A program made the translations under genes and the position numbers. A stretch of 10,372 nucleotides of DNA from Baffinella frigidus (lineage: Eukaryota > Cryptophyceae > Cryptomonadales > Baffinellaceae). Positions 1 through 6,264 of the stretch are shown here, one piece after another. The stretch lies in the NCBI GenBank assembly GCA_026770585.1, contig MU647223.1, positions 25,990-36,361 of the forward strand, in the 5' to 3' direction. Below the pieces are notes generated by a model that was not told where the DNA came from, did no database searches, and saw only the letters and a program-made list of their open reading frames with translations. The first letter of the stretch is position 1. Every line of letters begins with the position of its first letter.

Positions 1-95
<95 letters not shown>
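1..95. repeat. (TA)n microsatellite
   Basis: About 47 uninterrupted TA units open the window. Its true length is uncertain, because such tracts often stop assemblies. Confidence 0.97.
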
Positions 96-98
<3 letters not shown>

Positions 99-850
99 TG
101 TCCCGCGGCCGCTGACGTTCGCGTTTCATCGTGGTGGTAGGCAGTTGACTAATCTGGGCATGTTCTGTACCGCAACGAACAACCCACACAGCGGACTTCG
201 AAGGGATTTTGAATAACCCCTAAGCGATAAGACCTAGGACCCTACGGTAGGCAACCCGTAGGGTCGTAGAGGGGTTCCTAAGGATAAGGTAACGGAAACT
301 CGGGCGCTCAGCGCCCGAACTTCCCTTCGTAACCCTCTATGTGGATTACAGGGGATACTCAAAATCCTAAACCATGAACAGAACGAACAGAATCATAGGA
401 TAAATTACTGTGGCATAGGTGATTTTACTCATGCCTCCTAATTGAATCAAATACCCCAACAATTCTGGGTGGTAAGCCCTGAACCACAAACCCTCGGCAG
501 GGCTGTTCGTGTCGCGGCTGTTGACGTTCGGGCACTGCAAGTCCGTCATCCCGGATGACAAGGTCCTAGCTCTGCCTCAGTCGTGTTGGCTGACTTTGGT
601 GCTTTGGTGCGTTGGTGCTTTGTATTACACTCACTTCGAAGACCACACCCGCCTCACTCTTGAGGGGACGGACACAATCTACGGACGAGCTCCCCGACCT
701 GACCCGTTTAGACTATTCTTAAGTTGACATGCTGTGTGTGTGGTACAAGCACGTCAACTTTGGAAAGGAAAAGCGCCTCGTTGCTCCAAGTCCGTCATCT
801 CCGATAACAAAGTATTGTAGAATTCGGGTTGGCTTGGATTTTTTCATGGT
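96..850. other. Non-coding interval with short repeats
   Basis: Apart from the family C element I see no gene. Direct repeats are present: CAAGTCCGTCATC at 538 and again at 788, each followed by a similar GATxACAA. TGACGTTCG occurs near 112 and near 522. A hairpin lies at 721-760 (AAGTTGACATGCT against AGCACGTCAACTT, 12 of 13 pairs). Confidence 0.5.
204..367. mobile_element. Family C foldback element
   Basis: Ends are inverted: GGATTTTGAATAACCCC at 204-220 and GGGGATACTCAAAATCC at 351-367 (15 of 17 pairs). The interior holds CCTAGGACCCTACGGTAGG, the core shared with families A and B, and a perfect hairpin CGGGCGCT-C-AGCGCCCG at 301-317. It has no coding capacity. The left part is related to 8829-8955. 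Confidence 0.7.
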
Positions 851-1040
851 CGGGTCCCACACGAGGATACCAATGCGAACAGAATAAATGTCGATTGTAA
901 ACGTGTGTAGTAATTTTCAGATGAAAAGCAGCGACTTTACACAAGTCCGACCGCTCAGCGGGCGGAAACGTGATCATTTGCCCGCAAAACTTTAAAAGTC
1001 CGTTTTATTCTGTTCGCCTGGGTAGCCTCGTGTGGTCGGG
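851..1040. mobile_element. Family F inverted-repeat element
   Basis: Arms of about 40 nt at 851-890 and 1001-1040 pair with one gap; both contain CCACACGAGG next to GCGAACAGAATAAA. There is no coding potential inside. A related CCTCGTGTGGTAGGGC arm occurs alone at 4325-4340. Confidence 0.6.
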
Positions 1041-1258
1041 CGGAAATCTGACGAAAATGCGCCGTGTTGTGTCATCTTATGGGTGGGGGATGCAAAGACA
1101 AGATATTTTGTCATCAATCTCATGCATAAGATAGCACAAAACTTCGCGCCCTTCAGAAACCGAATCGTTTGTAGGGTACGTTAATTTGGCAGACTGTTAG
1201 ACGAAGTTGAGCCAATTCTAGAAATTCAAAAGTGGGGGTCGGCTGCGACTTGAGCTCG

Positions 1259-1320
1259 GATAATTTAAATCAGTTTGAATCACGCCGGTGTGCTGATAAT
1301 CTAAATCAAATTGAATCAAA
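1259..1320. repeat. 36-nt period direct repeat
   Basis: GATAATTTAAATCAGTTTGA at 1259 recurs as GATAATCTAAATCAAATTGA at 1295, 36 nt apart. An open frame of 93 codons crosses it but looks like repeat translation. Confidence 0.6.
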
Positions 1321-1362
1321 CTGTTTTGCGAGCAGGAGTTCCTCAACGTGTTCCGCGCCTCT

Positions 1363-1447
1363 GACAAATGGCTCAAGCTCCGCGCCTGAATGGCACATGG
1401 CTCAAGCTCCGCGCCTGAATGACAAATGGCTCAAGCTCCGCGCCTCC
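1363..1447. repeat. 29-bp tandem repeat, three units
   Basis: ATGGCTCAAGCTCCGCGCCT recurs with period 29 (GCTCAAG at 1371, 1400 and 1429). A fourth diverged unit, ATGACAAATGGCGCAAG, lies near 1599. Confidence 0.85.
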
Positions 1448-1502
1448 GCTGTCGAGCGAGTTTGGCACGAAATCAAAAGCCCAGGTCGAAAATCGACCTC
1501 GG

Positions 1503-1560
1503 CTTTTCCGTAGGAACCCCCTATGTCCCTACGGTGTTGATCCGTAGGGCCTATGTGTTA
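1503..1560. repeat. Stand-alone core-like inverted repeats
   Basis: CCGTAGG and CCTACGG, then CCGTAGGGCCTATG, resemble the core of families A-C but have no recognisable ends. This may be a decayed family C copy. Confidence 0.4.
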
Positions 1561-1688
1561 CGTTTAGATGGACTGTTCCCTTCTCGCTCGGCAGCGGAAT
1601 GACAAATGGCGCAAGTGTCGCGCCTGAGACATTCTGTCTCCCTTCGCTACAAAACGTCTAGAGTGTGCAAGAACTCCTCCGTGGGGGG

Positions 1689-1840
1689 TCTGGGGATACA
1701 GCCCCGTGTAAGATGGCCGGAGTAACTTGACATCTGGAAACACGGCCCCGTATAGGATGGCCGGAGTGACTTTACATCTGGGAATACAGCCCCGTGTAGG
1801 ATGGCCGGAGTGACTTTACAAACGGGGCTGTATCCCCAGA
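1689..1840. mobile_element. Foldback element containing a 44-bp tandem array
   Basis: TCTGGGGATACAGCCCCGT at 1689-1707 is the exact reverse complement of 1822-1840. Between them a 44-bp unit (GCCCCGT...GATGGCCGGAGT) occurs three times, at 1701, 1745 and 1789. Confidence 0.75.
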
Positions 1841-1844
1841 GGGG

Positions 1845-1957
1845 GGGGTGCGTGGCGGCCGTGCTGGTGTCAATAAAGGTTTCACACGCCGAGCTTCGCG
1901 AATGGATCCGCCGCCGAGCCTTGATCGACCGTTGTGTGCCACGGCAGCTGCGGCGAG
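1845..1957. repeat. 115-bp direct repeat, copy 1
   Basis: Starts GGGGTGCGTGGCGGCCGTGC and ends GGCAGCTGCGGCGA. It is about 90 percent identical to 2063-2176. It holds a short plus-strand frame (HAELREWIRRR) that I cannot assign. Confidence 0.8.
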
Positions 1958-1961
1958 GTGT

Positions 1962-2035
1962 GGGGCCCTAGGCATAGGCCTACTGTAGGGTCCTAGAGGA
2001 GGAGGCGCTTTCTTATGAGCGAGGTACCCCTGTAG
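1962..2035. mobile_element. Family A element, right half only
   Basis: Carries core and right end (GCGCTTTCTTATGAGCGAGG...CCTGTA); the left arm is missing. Confidence 0.75.
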
Positions 2036-2062
2036 AGTGTGCGTGTCATCCTCCGTTAGGGG

Positions 2063-2176
2063 GGGGTGCGTGGCGGCCGTGCTGGTGCCAATCAAAGGTT
2101 TCACACGCCGAGCTTCGCGAATGGATCCGCCGCCGAGCCTTGATTGACCCTTTTTGTGACGCGGCAGCTGCGGCGA
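2063..2176. repeat. 115-bp direct repeat, copy 2
   Basis: Second copy, 219-220 nt from copy 1. A one-base insertion shifts the frame before HAELREW. The two copies flank a truncated family A element. Confidence 0.8.
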
Positions 2177-2411
2177 CTCTGTACATATCCCTTATCCCCC
2201 TCCTTCGTGGGACCTCCATAGGGCCCTAGGAATCGCCCAAGTGGAGTGTCGTGGGGAGGGAGGGTGTCTGCCACAGGTGCATAATGCGTGCTGTTGAGAA
2301 TGAGAGGTGCTGGCCATGGGCGTGGGCTTTCCAGGGGAACGGGGTAGGGGTCGTAAGGTTAGAGGCGGGGGTGGCCCAGGGTGTCTTGCGAAGGGGTGGG
2401 TGCAGGAGCGG
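2177..2411. other. No gene seen; core-like fragment
   Basis: GGGACCTCCATAGGGCCCTAGG at about 2210 looks like a family A core remnant without ends. Overlapping open frames on both strands have low complexity and no recognisable motif. Confidence 0.4.
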
Positions 2412-2533
2412 TACAGGGGTACCTCGCTCATGAGAAAACGGCCACCCCCCTAGGACCACCATAGGGCCCTAGGCATAGGCCTACTGTAGGGTCCTAGGGG
2501 GGGGCGCTTTCTTATGAGCGAGGTACCCCTGTA
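2412..2533. mobile_element. Family A foldback element, complete
   Basis: 122 bp. TACAGGGGTACCTCGCTCAT at the left end is mirrored at the right end. A G/C run sits on each side of a palindromic core (CCATAGGGCCCTAGGCATAGG). Ends in TA, consistent with a TA target site. No coding capacity. Confidence 0.88.
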
Positions 2534-2584
2534 GCGTTGTTCGAGAGAGCGCCAAATGCATATCGGAGTTCCGACAAAACTTTG

Positions 2585-2690
2585 TTATCCCTTCAGTGCC
2601 CAGTAGGCTCATACGCCCTACCGTAGGGCCCTAGGACCTGCCTAAGACCTCTTGGCCGTCAAATTTGACCGCCTGGCCATTTAAGGGTTA
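2585..2690. mobile_element. Family B foldback element
   Basis: Ends ATCCCTTCAGTGCCCA and TGGCCATTTAAGGGTTA are inverted copies. The interior has GGCTCATACGCCCTACCGTA followed by GGGCCCTAGGACCTG. Confidence 0.75.
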
Positions 2691-2763
2691 TATAACGAAT
2701 GCTTGTTTCGGCAGCGGGGTGAGGCACCGGGGTCAGGACACATTTTCGCGTTTATACAACCAA

Positions 2764-2905
2764 CCACACGGTGGGCTACGAGGGTTTCGAATACGCTAGA
2801 TTTCGCGGTGCATGTAACGTGACCAGATTTGCATCGGGAAATCCGTAAAGTTAATTGCCCCTGGGCAAGTTGACTTTTAGTGAAAGGTCGTAGTCCACCG
2901 TGTGG
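2764..2905. mobile_element. Family D foldback element
   Basis: CCACACGGTGGGCTACG at 2764-2780 pairs with CGTAGTCCACCGTGTGG at 2889-2905 (16 of 17). The right half (TAAAGTTAATTGC...GTTGACTTTT) recurs at 6511-6605. Confidence 0.75.
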
Positions 2906-2993
2906 ATGGCCAATTTGAGAGGGGGATGATTTATTTGCAGGGCTTTCTTCGCTGGTCAAAACGATGGGTCAAACCTGGAGTGGACAGGCCCAC

Positions 2994-3137
2994 CCTCCAC
3001 TTAGCAGCCAAGGGGTCTTCACGGATGCAGTCTATCTAAACAATTTGTACCAGAATCTTATCCATTGCTGTGGATTCCAACCGAAATCCCCCCCGAGAAT
3101 CCGGGGGGAAATATCTTCGGTCGCTGCTAAGTGGAGG
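2994..3137. mobile_element. Family E foldback element
   Basis: CCTCCACTTAGCAGC at 2994-3008 is perfectly inverted at 3123-3137. An inner C7/G6 hairpin lies near 3087-3109. Confidence 0.75.
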
Positions 3138-3162
3138 ATCTCTCAGAAGACGAACGCCCCCG

Positions 3163-3267
3163 TATGCCTGAAGTGGCCAGTAGGCTCATACGCCCTATGG
3201 TAGGGCCCTAGGACCTGCCTAGGGCGAGTTAGGGTGATTATTCACCCTATGGTCACTTAAGGGATAA
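3163..3267. mobile_element. Family B foldback element
   Basis: Ends TATGCCTGAAGTGGCCA and GGTCACTTAAGGGATA. The left half of the interior is nearly identical to the copy at 2585-2690; the right half differs. Confidence 0.7.
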
Positions 3268-3409
3268 CGTTGAGGTCGAGCATGAGACCCTCCGGGAAGG
3301 ACATCATAGGTCGAATTGGGTTTGGCCATCAGGTCTAGACTGGTCAAACTAAGGACAATGGCGCCAAGCGCCCTTTGACCACTCTGGCAGTCTCACAAGG
3401 CTGCAAATG

Positions 3410-3530
3410 TACAGGGGTACCTCGCTCATGAGAAACCGCCTCCTTCTAGGACCCTACAGTAGGCCTATGCCTAGGATCCTATGGTGGTCCTAGGGGGGGG
3501 GCTGTTTCTTATGAGTGAGGTAACCCTGTA
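3410..3530. mobile_element. Family A foldback element, complete
   Basis: 121 bp, ends TACAGGGG and CCCTGTA. The core is in the opposite orientation to the copy at 2412. Confidence 0.87.
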
Positions 3531-3707
3531 TTTGGGCTCCTCGACCTTACGGTCGCTCTGGACGAGCATTGCATTCCGTGGGTGCACGAATCCATCCGGA
3601 AAATGCTCATATGAGCGGCCGACACGGGGTACAGTAGTGACACAATGCGTAGCATGTGCGGCGCTGACGCTGGTTGTTTGGCAATAAATTTTCAACCTTT
3701 CCGTGGG

Positions 3708-3827
3708 TACAGGGATACCTTGATCATAAGAAAGCGCCCCCCCCCAGGACCACGATAGGGCCATAGGCATAGGCCTACTGTAGGGTCCTAGGGGGGGGCG
3801 CTTCCTTATGAGCGAGGTACCCCTGTA
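3708..3827. mobile_element. Family A foldback element, complete
   Basis: 120 bp, with a slightly diverged left arm (TACAGGGATACCTTGATCAT) and an intact right arm. Confidence 0.87.
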
Positions 3828-4404
3828 ACGCGTCGAGCACCCTTACCATGAGATATGAGCCCTGGCCTTTAATAAATTCATCTCGTGAAAAACGATCCCC
3901 TCTTGGGCGGATCGTTTCCCCAAATAGCCCAAAAATTTACCCCAAATACATCAAGCTAGATCCCCTCTACTCCGGGCCTCTCGCCCCGAGGCGGGCCCGT
4001 CCTACCACACAAGTCGGTCATTGGCCTTTTCTTTAGGTCCTTTAGGTTCTTCGAGCTCCCAACATAGGCGGACACCGGAACTTGTTCTGTAGAAAGGCCA
4101 TGCTACCTTTCGGATCACATCAAGCCCCCCTGTACGGAGGATCGCGGCAGAAACCGGCTAAAGGGTATCCTCAAATGCCTAAATGTTGGGTTTTAGGTCG
4201 CGTCCAGTATTTGTACGAGAATGGGTCACGTCTCCGGGGCTTCAACCCCCGAAGACGTGACAATTACTGCACAATGCAGAGACGACCCTCTTAAAAGAGT
4301 GTTTTAAGAAAAGGCCTATTGTAGCCTCGTGTGGTAGGGCTGCGTCCTCACAAGATGTTGCGTGAACTACGGAGCCCCCCCTGCACCCAGATTCTGGGCG
4401 CACA
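3828..4404. other. No assignable gene; two hairpins and two short open frames
   Basis: Hairpin AAACGATCC/GGATCGTTT at 3890-3917. A plus-strand frame at 3848-4036 and another at 4082-4294 (WVLGRVQYLYENGS...) are open but match nothing I know. The second overlaps the long hairpin at 4225-4261. Confidence 0.4.
4225..4261. repeat. 37-nt near-perfect hairpin
   Basis: GTCACGTCTCCGGGG pairs with CCCCGAAGACGTGAC with one mismatch, around a loop of about seven bases. It could be a structured RNA or a relic of an inverted repeat. Confidence 0.75.
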
Positions 4405-4922
4405 GGCCTTACTCGAGTGTAAGGTCACACAAGAGAAGGTAGCACACCACAAATTGAGATGTAGACCTTAATAAATTAAGGTCCACACACCAGGGGCTGT
4501 TTCTGCGGACCTTAATTTTAAAAACCGTACACACCTGTTTTTCGCGGACCTTAATACAGCGAAAAAACGAAAAAAATCTGGCCCGACATCGCTTACCCCC
4601 CCGGAGAATGGAGCTAGCGATAGTTTTTTTAGGAAGATGTTCCTCTTAATCAGAGGAAGATTGCACTGGTCTAATAAAGGACAGCCGAGTTGAGCACGTG
4701 CCTTGATTGTACATACACATGTACTGAATTCAAGGTCCACACCGACCGAGTTGATGGCGCGCCTTAATTTTACATCTACTAAATTGAAGGTCCACACACC
4801 CGTTGTTTGCGGACCTGAACAATTGAAGAACCGCGTACACCCTTTTTTCGTGGACCTTAATCGTTGGAAGGTCCGCACACCACGGTCCTCGAAATGGTGC
4901 AACCTTCTCTTCGAGTAAGGCC
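4405..4922. mobile_element. Family G element, 518 bp, with internal AAGGTCC palindromes
   Basis: Ends GGCCTTACTCGA (4405-4416) and TCGAGTAAGGCC (4911-4922) are perfect inverted repeats; AGAGAAGGT/ACCTTCTCT follows inside both. The interior repeats a module of AAGGTCC, CACACACC and GCGGACCTTAAT several times, including the palindrome GACCTTAAT-AA-ATTAAGGTC at 4464-4483. A 159-codon minus-strand frame (4468-4947) spans it. Its product repeats (LRSTKKG... and LRSAKNR...), as expected if it simply reads the repeated module. Confidence 0.65.
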
Positions 4923-4944
4923 AGTCGCGCGACAGCCTTGTGGG

Positions 4945-5065
4945 CACAGGGGTGCCTCGCTCATAAGAAAGCGCCCCCCCCAGGACCCTACAGTATGCCC
5001 ATGCCTAGGGCCCTACGGTGGTCCTAGGGAGAGGTGCGCTTTCTTGTGAGCGAGGTGCCCCTGTA
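4945..5065. mobile_element. Family A foldback element, complete
   Basis: 121 bp; the left terminal TA is CA here, and the right end is GTGCCCCTGTA. Confidence 0.85.
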
Positions 5066-5074
5066 CGGGAACTC

Positions 5075-5117
5075 GGTCCTAGGGGGGGGACGGTTTCTTA
5101 TGAGCGAGGTACCTCTA
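5075..5117. mobile_element. Family A solo right arm
   Basis: GGTCCTAGGGGGGG through GAGCGAGGTACCTCTA. It lies 10 nt from a complete copy and runs straight into a family B element. Confidence 0.75.
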
Positions 5118-5247
5118 TCCCGTAAGTGGCCATGGGGTCAAAATCGACCCCAACGAGGTCCGAGGTAGGTCATAGGGCCCTACGGTAGGGCGTATGAAGG
5201 TCCTAGGGCCCTACGGTAGGGTGTATGCGCCTCCTGGCCACGGATAA
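5116..5247. mobile_element. Family B foldback element, reversed, with doubled core
   Basis: Ends TATCCCGTAAGTGGCCA and TGGCCACGGATAA. The core GGGCCCTACGGTAGGG occurs twice, at about 5172 and 5207. It ends 18 nt before the lyase stop codon on the other strand. Confidence 0.72.
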
Positions 5248-5265
5248 TCTTCCTCTGGCATTCTC

Positions 5266-5342
5266 CTATCCACAGATCTGTTCAATCTTCTTGGCCTGCT
5301 GGCGCACTTCGGTCGTGAACGTGGCTGTCGTGACGCCCTTGC
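5266..5342 (-). CDS. CPES: Lyase exon 8: C-terminus and stop codon
   Basis: Acceptor CTCTACTCGCAG, then GC completing Gly230, then 24 codons (231-254) and TAG. It contains TTATFTTEVRQQ; the family has a Phe-x-x-Glu-Ile-Arg strand at this place. The tail KKIEQICG is short. A family B foldback element ends 18 nt past the stop, so the 3' UTR and poly(A) signal probably lie in element-derived DNA. Confidence 0.83.
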
Positions 5343-6211
5343 CTGCGAGTAGAGGGTAAGGTTCAGGGTGTAGGGCGTAGGGTGTAAGGCGTAGGGTGCA
5401 GGGTGTAGGGCGTAGGGTGTAGGGTGTAGGGTTCAGGGTTTGGAAACGGTTCAGGAGTTGGAAACAAGGGTTGGAAACGGTTCAGGGGTTGGAACCACAT
5501 CGTGGGTTAGGGATCAGGGGCTGGGGGTTTTGGGTTAGGGGTTAGGGGTTAGGGGTTGGGGTTTAGGGTTTAGGTTTTAGGGTGTAGGGTTTAGGGGTTA
5601 GAGGCTAGGGGCGTAATACTGCCCTGCCCCTGGATGCACGAGGTGCACCACATCGTGGATTCGGGGTCAGGGGTTAGGTTTTAGGTTTTAGGTGTTAGGG
5701 GTTAGGGGCGCGATACCGCCCAGTGGTTGAAAACGCATCGTGGGTTAGGGTGTAGGGGTTAGGGGTTCGGGGCGTGATGCCGCCCTGCCCCAGGATGCAC
5801 GAGGTGTTCACCAAAGTGGTCCTGGTTGACTTAGGGAGCTCAATAGCTCCAAGGGCCTCTCTGGGTGAGTACAAGAGTTTCCTCGCCAGGGACTCTGCCC
5901 GTGTCTCGCCCGGCCTTGCCCCTAGATAGCACCCCTGCTGCAGTGGTTAGGGTGTAGGGGTTAGGGGCGTGGTACCGCCTTGCCCCTGGATGCACGAGGT
6001 GCGCATCCGAACGTCCGGGGTCACGAACCTGGTTGAGGATCTATGGCTTAGGGTTTGGGGTTTGGGGATTGGGGACTGGGGATTGGGGTTTGGGGTTTGG
6101 GGATTGGGGCTGAGGGTGTAGGAAAGTAGGACAGGTGGCTGACCAGATCGTTTCTTCTGCGTCTAGGGTTTAGGGTTTAGGGTGTAGGGTTTAGGGTTTA
6201 GGGCTTTGGGT

Positions 6212-6264
<53 letters not shown>

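Noticed and set aside
1701-1832. CRISPR-like array
   Set aside because: Repeats are contiguous tandem units without unique spacers, in a eukaryotic setting.
1772-2104. 110-codon minus-strand frame
   Set aside because: It runs through the 44-bp array, the 115-bp repeat and an A element; a chance frame across repeats.
4201-4280. tRNA-like gene (TTCAACC loop)
   Set aside because: Only one long stem can be drawn; no acceptor, D or anticodon arms.
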